Source: Thermodesulfobacteriota bacterium | GTDB lineage: Bacteria > Desulfobacterota > S145-22 | Assembly (NCBI GenBank): GCA_024763435.1 | Contig: JANTFN010000075.1 | Location: 1-7,791 of the forward strand | Direction of reading: 5' to 3' | Length of the DNA: 7,791 bases | The notes under the pieces: generated by a model | Told to the model about the DNA's origin: nothing | The model's input: only the letters and a program-made list of their open reading frames with translations | Database searches by the model: none | Part shown: positions 1 to 5,710 of the stretch, one piece after another | Layout of the letters: each line of letters starts with the position of its first letter | Numbering within the stretch: the stretch's first letter is position 1 | Translations under genes and position numbers: made by a program

Positions 1-723
1 TAAACTCGCGCCACCTACCAGCCCTCCGTCAATATTTTTCATTTCCATTAAACCCTCAACATTACCAGGCTTTACACTTCCCCCATAAAGAATCCTGATG
101 CCTTCCGCGCCTTCCTGGCCCGCTTTTTCTTCAAGGCGCTGACGGATAAACGCATGCACTTCCTCAGCCTGTACGGGCGTAGCGGTTTTACCCGTTCCAA
201 TGGCCCATAGCGGCTCGTAGGCGATAATCATAGACTGAACCTGTGATGAAGTCAAGCCTTTCAGCCCTTTTTCTATCTCTTCGCCGATAATCTCGAAGGC
301 CTTGCCATTTTCTCTTTCTTCAAGGGATTCGCCGACGCACATAATGGGCGTCAACCCGTATTTGAACGCGGCGTGAACCTTTTTATTAACCGTTTCGCTT
401 GTTTCACAAAAATACTGGCGTCTTTCAGAGTGGCCCAGGATGACGTGCGTACATCCCGCGTCCTTCAGCATCAGGGGAGAAATTTCACCTGTAAAGGCAC
501 CGTTCTCTTCCCAGTGCATCGTCTGCCCGGCGAGGAGAATCGGGGAGCCGGAGACCTTTTCAGAAACGGCATAAAGGGTTGTAAAAGGCGGCGCGACCAG
601 GATGTCACCGGTGCTGGTGTCCACGGAAGCAATATTTTTCAGGATACCCTGAACAAGCGCGGCGCCTTCTGCGGCCGCCAGGTTCATTTTCCAGTTTCCC
701 GCCATCATGGGTTTTCGTTTCAT
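1..723 (-). CDS. tpiA: Triosephosphate isomerase, 3' end cut by window edge
   Basis: This enzyme interconverts dihydroxyacetone phosphate and glyceraldehyde 3-phosphate in the cytoplasm. My reading of the minus strand gives 241 uninterrupted residues from ATG at 723 to the window edge. Visible family landmarks are NWKMN at residues 10-14 (substrate-binding Lys12), the catalytic His98 in GHSERR, the catalytic Glu170 in AYEPLWAIGTGK with the flexible loop 6 following, YGGSVKP at 213-219, and the phosphate-binding GGLVGGASL at 233-241. TIM proteins are usually about 250 residues, so only about ten C-terminal residues are missing. The start is supported by CAGGAG six bases upstream (730-735). The gene begins 18 bases after the pgk stop, so it is most likely the third gene of the gap-pgk-tpiA operon. 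No frameshift or lost catalytic residue is seen. Confidence 0.97.
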   Translation of the reverse strand, partial: MKRKPMMAGNWKMNLAAAEGAALVQGILKNIASVDTSTGDILVAPPFTTLYAVSEKVSGSPILLAGQTMHWEENGAFTGEISPLMLKDAGCTHVILGHSERRQYFCETSETVNKKVHAAFKYGLTPIMCVGESLEERENGKAFEIIGEEIEKGLKGLTSSQVQSMIIAYEPLWAIGTGKTATPVQAEEVHAFIRQRLEEKAGQEGAEGIRILYGGSVKPGNVEGLMEMKNIDGGLVGGASL

Positions 724-741
724 TGTAAACTCCTGTAAAAA

Positions 742-1938
742 TTAAGTTGAGAGAAGCGCCTGAATCCCGGGAAGCTGCTTTCCTTCGAGAAACTCGAGAG
801 ATGCGCCCCCGCCGCTTGAAATGTGACTGATTTTGTCTGCCGCGCCCGATTCGTGAATGGCCCGAACGGAATCCCCGCCTCCGACAACACTTTGCGCGTC
901 TGACGCCGCCACAGCCCCGGCGATGGCAAAAGTTCCCTTGGAAAAGGGAGGAACCTCAAAAACACCCATGGGACCGTTCCAGAAAATGATTGCGGCCTGA
1001 CTGATCTGCTCTTCATACGACTGGATAGTTTTAGGGCCGATATCTACCCCGATAAAGGGAAGCGGGATGGCCGTAGAATCCGTTGTGTGAAAAGAGGCGT
1101 CCGCGCTTATTCCCGCGGAGACGATATGGTCTTCAGGTAAAAGGAATCTTGACCCGGCAGCGCGGGCCTTTTCCAAAATTGTTTTCGCGTCGTCCAGACG
1201 GTCCGTTTCCACAAGGGATTTTCCGATTTCTATCCCCTGCGCCTTCAGAAATGTATAGGCCATGGCACCGCCGATAAGAATGGTATCCGCTTTACCTATA
1301 AGGGAATGGAGAATACCAAGTTTGTCAGAAACCTTGGCGCCCCCGAGAATAAGCGCAAATTTTCCGGTTTTTGCTTCGAGGATATGGGTCAGGACTTCGA
1401 CTTCTTTTTTAAGCAGAAAGCCCGCGCCTTTTACCTTGAAGAAGGAAGGGACAGAAGCGACCGACGCGTGGGCGCGGTGAACAGCGCCAAAGGCATCTTC
1501 GATATAAACCTCGCCAAGTTCAGCAAGCGACCTGGCAAAATCGGTGTCGTTGGCTGTTTCCTCCGGGTGAAATCTCAAGTTTTCAAGCAGGAGAATTTCT
1601 CCGGCCTTAAGCCCGCGTGCCATTTCCTCAACCTTTGGGCCAATGCAGTCCGGCGCCATCGCCACGCGGGTATTCAGGAGCGCTGAAAGCGCCTCTGCCA
1701 CGGGTTTAAGACTCAGATTTTTATTGAAGGTCCCCTTCGGCCGGCCGAGATGAGACATCAAAATGATCCGGCACCCCTCGGACAGGGCGTAGCGTATCGT
1801 GGGGAGACTCATGCGAACCCGTGAGTCATCGGCAACACGTCCAGCATCTGTCAGGGGGGTGTTAAAATCTACCCGGATAAGAACCCGTTTTCCCCTGACA
1901 GGGAGCTGGTCGATTGTTTTAAAAGGCGCAATCGTCAT
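742..1938 (-). CDS. pgk: Phosphoglycerate kinase
   Basis: It transfers the acyl phosphate of 1,3-bisphosphoglycerate to ADP, giving ATP and 3-phosphoglycerate, in the cytoplasm. The 398-residue length is normal for bacterial PGK. The N-terminal substrate domain shows RVDFN at 22-26, SHLGRPKG at 62-69 and EDAFGAVHRAHAS at 147-159. The C-terminal nucleotide domain shows GGAKVSDK at 199-206, FWNGPMGVFE at 319-328, GGGDS at 353-357 and SGGGASLEFLEGK at 375-387. The ATG at 1936-1938 overlaps the gap stop codon as ATGA, and no clear Shine-Dalgarno sequence precedes it. Translation is therefore probably coupled to gap. tpiA follows after 18 bases. The residues around the hinge and nucleotide site look intact, so an active enzyme is expected. 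Confidence 0.98.
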   Translation of the reverse strand: MTIAPFKTIDQLPVRGKRVLIRVDFNTPLTDAGRVADDSRVRMSLPTIRYALSEGCRIILMSHLGRPKGTFNKNLSLKPVAEALSALLNTRVAMAPDCIGPKVEEMARGLKAGEILLLENLRFHPEETANDTDFARSLAELGEVYIEDAFGAVHRAHASVASVPSFFKVKGAGFLLKKEVEVLTHILEAKTGKFALILGGAKVSDKLGILHSLIGKADTILIGGAMAYTFLKAQGIEIGKSLVETDRLDDAKTILEKARAAGSRFLLPEDHIVSAGISADASFHTTDSTAIPLPFIGVDIGPKTIQSYEEQISQAAIIFWNGPMGVFEVPPFSKGTFAIAGAVAASDAQSVVGGGDSVRAIHESGAADKISHISSGGGASLEFLEGKQLPGIQALLST

Positions 1939-2936
1939 TTTTGGGCGACAAAGCCGAAAAGTTCGCTCATGCGGTTTGAAAACCCCGATTCATTGTCATA
2001 CCAGGACAGGACCTTAACCATTCGTCCGCCGATGACCTTCAGGGAAAGCATATCAATCGTGGAAGAATTCGGGTTACCGTTGTAGTCGATGGAAACGAGA
2101 GGTTCATCGCTGTATCCGAGAATTCCCTTCATTTTGCCGTCGGCATAGGTCTTGAAGGCATTGGCAAGGTCCGCTTCCGTAACATCCTTTGAAAGCAATG
2201 CCACCAGATCCACGATAGAGACATTGGGCGTGGGAACACGAATGGCCATCCCGTCAAGTTTCCCTTTTGTTTCAGGAACGACAAGCGCGAGCGCCTTTGC
2301 CGCGCCGGTTGTTGTAGGAATCATGGAAACCCCTGCCGCGCGTGCCCGTCTCAGGTCTGAATGGGGCAGATCCAGGATTTTCTGGTCATTGGTGTAGGCA
2401 TGGGTCGTGGTCATCAGGCCGTATTCGAGACCGAATTCGTTCACAAGAACCCTCGCGACCGGGGCAAGGCAATTGGTCGTGCAGGAACCCATGGAAATAA
2501 CATCATGTTTGCTGGGGTCATAGACCTCCGGGTTGACGCCCAGGACGATCGTCGTGTCGGCATTCTTGGAAGGGGCTGAGATAATAACCTTTTTCGCGCC
2601 GGCTTCAAGATGTCCGGCCGCCTTGTTTCTGTCGGTGAAGAGACCGGTGCTTTCAAGGACAACATCAACACCGAGTTCCTTCCAGGGGAGTTTGCTCATA
2701 TCCCGTTCGGAGAGGACACGGATTTTTTTGCCGTTCACCACGAGATAATCCCCCTCGACGGAGACATCGGCATTAATTTTCCCATGAACGGAATCATAGG
2801 TCAAAAGGTGTGCCAGGGTTTTGCTGTCCGTTAAATCATTAACGGCAACAAATTCCAGATCGTTCTTGTTTAAGGATGCCCGAAAGACGTTTCTCCCTAT
2901 CCGGCCGAATCCATTGATTGCAACGCGTAAAGCCAT
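1935..2936 (-). CDS. gap: Glyceraldehyde-3-phosphate dehydrogenase (NAD-type, phosphorylating)
   Basis: It oxidises and phosphorylates glyceraldehyde 3-phosphate to 1,3-bisphosphoglycerate with NAD. The product is 333 residues, the normal size. The Rossmann motif INGFGRIGRN is at 7-16, and Asp34 in VNDLTD fits NAD preference. The active-site segment SCTTNC places the catalytic cysteine at 152, and the partner histidine is His179 in TTTHAYTND. PHSDLRRARAAG (191-202) and SWYDNESGFSNR (311-322) are further family landmarks. The frame stays open 36 codons upstream, but I choose the ATG at 2934-2936: the protein begins MALRVAINGFGR there, as in the family, and a perfect AGGAGG lies five bases upstream. 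The longer form would also start upstream of the predicted promoter. The gene is first in a gap-pgk-tpiA operon and ends with a four-base overlap with pgk. Confidence 0.98.
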   Translation of the reverse strand: MALRVAINGFGRIGRNVFRASLNKNDLEFVAVNDLTDSKTLAHLLTYDSVHGKINADVSVEGDYLVVNGKKIRVLSERDMSKLPWKELGVDVVLESTGLFTDRNKAAGHLEAGAKKVIISAPSKNADTTIVLGVNPEVYDPSKHDVISMGSCTTNCLAPVARVLVNEFGLEYGLMTTTHAYTNDQKILDLPHSDLRRARAAGVSMIPTTTGAAKALALVVPETKGKLDGMAIRVPTPNVSIVDLVALLSKDVTEADLANAFKTYADGKMKGILGYSDEPLVSIDYNGNPNSSTIDMLSLKVIGGRMVKVLSWYDNESGFSNRMSELFGFVAQK

Positions 2937-2941
2937 AATTT

Positions 2942-2947
2942 CCTCCT
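2942..2947 (-). promoter_or_regulatory. Ribosome binding site of gap
   Basis: A perfect AGGAGG on the minus strand, five bases before the ATG at 2936. It decides the gap start in favour of MALRVAING over the upstream in-frame extension. Confidence 0.9.
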
Positions 2948-2967
2948 GCGTAATTTTATTTGTCACG

Positions 2968-2996
2968 CTTATAACGTATTCTCGGATGTTTTTCAA
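2968..2996 (-). promoter_or_regulatory. Sigma-70 type promoter of the gap-pgk-tpiA operon
   Basis: On the minus strand TTGAAA (2991-2996) is separated by exactly 17 bases from TATAAG (2968-2973). Transcription should begin near 2961, leaving a leader of about 25 bases that contains the Shine-Dalgarno sequence. Directly upstream of the -35 lies an A/T-rich tract (about 2997-3025) with two runs of T on the coding strand, which could act as an UP element. The call rests on consensus match and spacing only. Confidence 0.72.
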
Positions 2997-3073
2997 GATA
3001 ATAAAAAAAGCCGGATTTATAAAAAGCCAGCTATTGATTTGCACGCGTCTATGGGGAATACCACCCCGCCTGT

Positions 3074-3120
3074 CCTGTTAAATGCTCAAAAATACGGGAA
3101 GGCTGCCCCGATTTAACAGG
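3074..3120. repeat. Perfect 10-bp inverted repeat with 27-base spacer
   Basis: CCTGTTAAAT at 3074-3083 is matched exactly by ATTTAACAGG at 3111-3120. The spacer contains a smaller inverted pair, CGGG (3095-3098) and CCCG (3107-3110), so a two-tier stem-loop is possible. It sits about 80 bases upstream of the gap -35 and about 75 bases upstream of the tRNA -35. It could be a divergent operator, a small dispersed repeat or chance. No run of T follows either arm, so it does not look like an intrinsic terminator. Confidence 0.6.
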
Positions 3121-3194
3121 CGAAATGTTCCCGCGTTCAGAGTCACAAAGATCTCAAAATAAAAAAGCCTTGCGTTTTTTATCGAGGCCACCTT

Positions 3195-3223
3195 TTGACA
3201 GCATTGTCCGATTATGCTATATA
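3195..3223 (+). promoter_or_regulatory. Promoter of tRNA-Thr
   Basis: TTGACA (3195-3200) matches the -35 consensus perfectly and is followed, 17 bases on, by TATATA (3218-3223). The sequence after the -10 is GC-rich (CGCAACGCG), a discriminator type often seen at stable-RNA promoters under stringent control. Transcription should start near 3230, about 13 bases before the mature tRNA 5' end. Confidence 0.8.
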
Positions 3224-3242
3224 CGCAACGCGATTGCCGATT

Positions 3243-3318
3243 GCCAACGTAGCTCAGATGGTAGAGCAGCTGATTCGTAATCAGCAGGTCAGCGGTTCGA
3301 GTCCGCTCGTTGGCTCCA
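3243..3318 (+). tRNA. tRNA-Thr, anticodon CGT
   Basis: A full cloverleaf of 76 bases can be folded by eye. The acceptor stem is GCCAACG (3243-3249) with CGTTGGC (3308-3314). The D arm is GCTC with GAGC. The anticodon stem is GCTGA with TCAGC around loop TTCGTAA. The T arm is AGCGG with CCGCT around TTCGAGT. The discriminator T3315 is followed by an encoded CCA (3316-3318). The anticodon at 3276-3278 is CGT, which reads the threonine codon ACG. The gene is a single transcription unit with its own promoter and terminator, divergent from the glycolysis operon. Confidence 0.96.
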
Positions 3319-3326
3319 GTGATTTC

Positions 3327-3362
3327 AAGGGGTTAGGTGATTCAGGTTCCTGGCCCCTTTTT
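3327..3362 (+). terminator. Intrinsic terminator of tRNA-Thr
   Basis: AAGGGGTTAGG (3327-3337) pairs with CCTGGCCCCTT (3349-3359) over 11 positions, two of them G-U, around an 11-base loop. The 3' arm runs into a T tract (3358-3362). It begins nine bases after the encoded CCA, a normal position for a tRNA terminator. Confidence 0.82.
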
Positions 3363-3538
3363 CTGTTGGTAACATACTGGCAACAAAACTTTCAATTTTC
3401 ACCCTTTTTTCAGGGTGCTTTGGCGTTGGATACTTCACAAGCCATTTCACCTTTTTTTAGCTCGAGCAGGCAGGCGAATCCCTTGAAATTCAGAATCAAT
3501 GCGCTGAAATAAAGATCCGGGGTTGTCCAACTACGCGA
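3363..3538. other. Spacer between tRNA terminator and RAYT remnant
   Basis: No gene is recognisable on either strand. It holds a small hairpin, CACCC (3400-3404) with GGGTG (3413-3417). Near its right end is a GTAG-flanked sequence resembling part of the REP-like element inside the transposase remnant (about 3517-3534, minus strand). No second copy of the tRNA 3' end, which would suggest an integrated element, is visible. Confidence 0.6.
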
Positions 3539-3851
3539 TTAGATTCCGGAGCCTTTTATTTGTACCATCCATGCCTCGTCATTGGGCGGATATGGAATCT
3601 GTCCGTACATTGCAGGGGGTTCCATTGCCTGATTACCTGTGCCCCCGTTTAATTTATCCACATCCCATTGCATTGGGTTATTGATTATATATTCTGATAT
3701 GCGTTGATATTCATTTTCATCACGAATGATATGTTCCCAGAAATTTCGTTGCCATAATTTGCCATCAAATTGTTGCCACCCATGATTTACAACATCATCA
3801 ATATATCGTTTGGTTGTCAATGATTTAAATCGTCCCACAATGTTTGATACC

Positions 3852-3877
3852 GTAGGGGCAACCCCCCGTGGTTGCCC
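3852..3877 (+). repeat. REP-like hairpin with 5' GTAG inside the RAYT remnant
   Basis: GTAG (3852-3855) is followed immediately by GGGCAACC (3856-3863), a six-base loop CCCCGT, and the exact complement GGTTGCCC (3870-3877). A GTAG tetranucleotide at the foot of a GC-rich hairpin is the known recognition layout of REP sequences used by RAYT enzymes. It lies on the strand opposite the transposase remnant. Whether further copies exist in the genome cannot be seen from here. Confidence 0.6.
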
Positions 3878-3901
3878 GTTATTTCGTGGTTGCCCGTTGT
3901 T
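3866..3901. repeat. 18-bp tandem duplication, two copies
   Basis: Units 3866-3883 and 3884-3901 share CGTGGTTGCCCGTT exactly (3867-3880 and 3885-3898). The period of 18 keeps the reading frame and encodes NNGQPR twice. The first unit includes the 3' arm of the REP-like hairpin, so the arm GGTTGCCC is present twice (3870-3877 and 3888-3895), and either copy could pair with the single 5' arm. Confidence 0.85.
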
Positions 3902-3969
3902 CTTATCCGAGTTTGAGTTCATTGTCCAGTCTTCCAAAACAGGCTTTTGACGGAACGGTCAGTTTTTAC

Positions 3970-4001
3970 TTGACAACATCGGGATCATACTTACCTTATA
4001 C
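3970..4001 (+). promoter_or_regulatory. Candidate promoter of hrcA-grpE-dnaK
   Basis: CTTGACA (3969-3975) contains a perfect sigma-70 -35 hexamer and also resembles the -35 of heat-shock sigma-32 promoters. The best downstream element is CTTATA or TTATAC (3995-4001), which leaves a long spacer of 19-20 bases. CCTTATAC only loosely resembles the sigma-32 -10. The sigma factor therefore cannot be decided from sequence. No CIRCE inverted repeat is visible between here and the hrcA start. Confidence 0.4.
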
Positions 4002-4027
4002 GCAAACCAGGTAGGCGGGAAGGGGAC

Positions 4028-5071
4028 GTGGAACGACTTTCAAAAAGAGCAAGGGAAATCTTACGATTCGTGGTGGATGAGTATATCCAGACGGCCGGGG
4101 CGACTGGATCCCGAACCCTTTCAAAGCGAACGGGGATAGGATTAAGTCCCGCGACCATCCGGAATATCATGCATGACCTGGAGGAACAGGGCTACCTGAA
4201 ACAGACCCACGTTTCTTCCGGGCGCGTCCCGACGGAAAGAGGCCTCCGGTTTTATGTGGACAGCATTATTAACGTGCGGGATTTATCGGAGCAGGAAAAG
4301 ACAAAGATTGAACAGTACCTGAAAAATCAGGATGAAGGTATTTCTCGTCTGCTTCGGGAGGTTTCCAGAACCCTGTCAAATCTTTCCCATTACGCGGGCC
4401 TGATTATGGCCCCTAAACTGGAAACAATCCGCCTGAGGCATATTGAGTTCGTTAAATTACGGGATGATCAGATCCTTATTGTCCTGATTTCCCAGACGGG
4501 CATCGTGCAAAACTGGCTGATAGGGGATGAGTTCAACCTTGATGACGATACCCTGCTTCGTATGACGAATTATCTGAATATCCTGCTTGAGGGGCAGACC
4601 CTTTTTGAGATAAGGCAGAAGATTCTGGAGGAGATGCAGGCAGAAAAGGCCAAGGTTGATCAGATGATGAAGCAGGCCCTGGTTCTCGGGAAGACGGCCA
4701 TTGAGGCAAGTCTGGGAAGACCGGGCGCACGGGAAGTCATCATTGAGGGAAAAAATAATATCCTTGAGGAGCCAGCCTTCAAGGATATTGAAAAGATGAA
4801 GGCTATTTTTAATACGTTTGAAGAAAAAAGCAAGCTTGTTAAGCTTTTAGATGAAAGTCTGACGGCACGGGGAGTCCAGGTTTATATCGGGAGTGAAAGC
4901 CAGCTTGAGGATTTCAGCGACCTCAGCCTGATAACCGCGAATTACGATAATGGCGCCTCGGTTCTGGGAACCCTCGGTGTTCTCGGGCCGACGCGGATGA
5001 ATTACTCGAAGGTCATTCCCGTTGTGGATTATACCGCGGAACTGGTCAGTGAAATATTAAGAAGTATGTGA
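4028..5071 (+). CDS. hrcA: Heat-inducible transcription repressor HrcA
   Basis: HrcA represses chaperone operons by binding the CIRCE operator. GroEL normally keeps it active, and heat releases repression. The 347-residue product has the usual family length. An N-terminal winged-helix domain covers about residues 1-75, with LSPATIRNIMHDLEEQGYL (39-57) as the recognition region and SSGRVPTERGLRFYVD (63-78) closing it. The middle GAF-like and insert region spans roughly 100-300. The C-terminal YDNGASVLGTLGVLGPTRM (306-324) and PVVDYTAELV (331-340) are typical. Translation begins at GTG (4028-4030). AGGCGG (4013-4018) and AAGGGG (4020-4025) are possible but not ideal Shine-Dalgarno sequences, which may keep expression low, as suits a repressor. 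It is first in the operon, 16 bases ahead of grpE. No CIRCE is seen nearby, so its targets may lie elsewhere, for example groESL. Confidence 0.96.
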   Translation: MERLSKRAREILRFVVDEYIQTAGATGSRTLSKRTGIGLSPATIRNIMHDLEEQGYLKQTHVSSGRVPTERGLRFYVDSIINVRDLSEQEKTKIEQYLKNQDEGISRLLREVSRTLSNLSHYAGLIMAPKLETIRLRHIEFVKLRDDQILIVLISQTGIVQNWLIGDEFNLDDDTLLRMTNYLNILLEGQTLFEIRQKILEEMQAEKAKVDQMMKQALVLGKTAIEASLGRPGAREVIIEGKNNILEEPAFKDIEKMKAIFNTFEEKSKLVKLLDESLTARGVQVYIGSESQLEDFSDLSLITANYDNGASVLGTLGVLGPTRMNYSKVIPVVDYTAELVSEILRSM

Positions 5072-5087
5072 GGAGGAAGCAAAAAAG

Positions 5088-5687
5088 ATGAAAGGGAGAA
5101 AAGAGGAATCGGACGCCATCAAGGTGGATCTTTCCGATAAGGCGAAACGCAGGGGGAAGGTAAAGGCCCGGGCCGCGGCAAAGGCGGAAGAAAAAAACGC
5201 CGACGCGCGTTCCGGTGAAGAAGCCGCCCATAACGCGGGAGAAGAGAAGAAGGACTGGGAAACACTGTATCATGAGACTTATGAGAAATACCTGCGCCTG
5301 CACGCCGAATTTGATAATTTTAAAAAACGGATGACCAAGGACAAGGCGGAGGCTATTCGTTTCGCGAACCAGGGGCTGATTGAGGAAATTCTCCCGTTTG
5401 TGGATAATCTGGAGCGTTCGCTGCAGCACGCGGATGAATCCGGAAACTTCAACGCCCTGAAGGATGGTATTTTGATGACGCTTAAACAGTTGTTGAAGGC
5501 CTTGGAAAAAGCGGGTCTTGAACCGATAAAGGCCGAAGGGGAACCCTTTAACCCGGAGGTTCATGAAGCCATTATGCAGGTGGAAGCGGATGAAGTGGCA
5601 TCAAATCATGTTGTTGAAGAGTTCCAGAAGGGATATAAACTTCACGGGCGCGTTATTCGGCCCGCGACGGTAACAGTATCAAAATAA
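5088..5687 (+). CDS. grpE: GrpE, nucleotide exchange factor for DnaK
   Basis: GrpE releases ADP from DnaK and so resets the chaperone cycle; it acts as a cytoplasmic dimer and thermosensor. The product is 199 residues. The first 55 or so are charged, rich in Lys, Glu and Ala, and probably disordered. A long helix or coiled-coil segment follows, with ETYEKYLRLHAEFDNFKKRM (63-82) and LPFVDNLERSLQHA (102-115). The C-terminal beta domain contains GEPFNPEVHEAIMQVE (151-166) and VVEEFQKGYKLHGRVIRPATV (175-195), the family signature. ATG at 5088 is preceded by AGGAGG at 5071-5076. The 11-base spacing is somewhat long, and that AGGAGG begins on the last base of the hrcA stop codon. The gene lies between hrcA and dnaK with short gaps, so the three are almost certainly cotranscribed. 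Confidence 0.97.
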   Translation: MKGRKEESDAIKVDLSDKAKRRGKVKARAAAKAEEKNADARSGEEAAHNAGEEKKDWETLYHETYEKYLRLHAEFDNFKKRMTKDKAEAIRFANQGLIEEILPFVDNLERSLQHADESGNFNALKDGILMTLKQLLKALEKAGLEPIKAEGEPFNPEVHEAIMQVEADEVASNHVVEEFQKGYKLHGRVIRPATVTVSK

Positions 5688-5710
5688 AAAAACATTTAAA
5701 GGAGGATATC

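Larger units (their letters stand above)
2937..3242. other. Divergent intergenic region between gap and tRNA-Thr
   Basis: About 300 bases without a gene. It holds the gap leader and promoter on the minus strand, an A/T-rich stretch, a 10-bp perfect inverted repeat (3074-3120), and the tRNA-Thr promoter on the plus strand. The motif ATAAAA(A)nGCC occurs three times on the plus strand (about 3001-3012, 3019-3028 and 3159-3169). No reading frame with recognisable protein content is seen here. Confidence 0.8.
3539..3937 (-). pseudogene. REP-associated tyrosine transposase (RAYT) remnant, N-terminal half missing
   Basis: RAYTs are single-domain relatives of IS200/IS605 TnpA that bind and cut REP palindromes with an HUH histidine pair and one tyrosine. 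Residues 61-91 here, including LWQRNFWEHIIRDENEY and ISEYIINNPMQW, match the C-terminal part of this family. By alignment from memory with the E. coli enzyme, Tyr83 corresponds to the catalytic tyrosine. The VGRFKSLTTKRYI stretch (34-46) also fits. The HxH segment that should precede it is absent. An in-frame stop lies only a few codons upstream of the TTG at 3935-3937, and hrcA begins at 4028, leaving no room. Residues 13-24 are a tandem NNGQPR duplication from an 18-bp DNA repeat. The stretch looks more A/T-rich than its neighbours. It is probably not functional as a transposase. The start codon is uncertain, and ATG at 3920-3922 is an alternative. Confidence 0.8.

Noticed and set aside
373..738. 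Plus-strand open frame of 121 codons
   Set aside because: It is antisense to tpiA, which has all its catalytic residues in the other strand; no ribosome binding site or domain supports it.
2937..3044. 36-residue N-terminal extension of GAPDH in the same frame
   Set aside because: The extension runs through the Shine-Dalgarno and the predicted promoter, and family members start at the MALRVAINGFGR position.
3400..3417. CACCC/GGGTG hairpin as a second terminator
   Set aside because: The stem is only five bases, its T run is in the loop rather than after the stem, and no transcript needs it.
3195..3512. Plus-strand open frame of 105 codons
   Set aside because: It reads straight through the tRNA promoter, the tRNA-Thr gene and its terminator, so it is a chance frame.
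3319..3538. Possible integrated element or attachment site next to the tRNA
   Set aside because: No duplicate of the tRNA 3' end and no integrase gene are visible in the window; the tRNA keeps its own terminator directly downstream.
5046..5564. Minus-strand open frame of 172 codons
   Set aside because: It is antisense to grpE, has no recognisable domain, and its composition mirrors the grpE codons.
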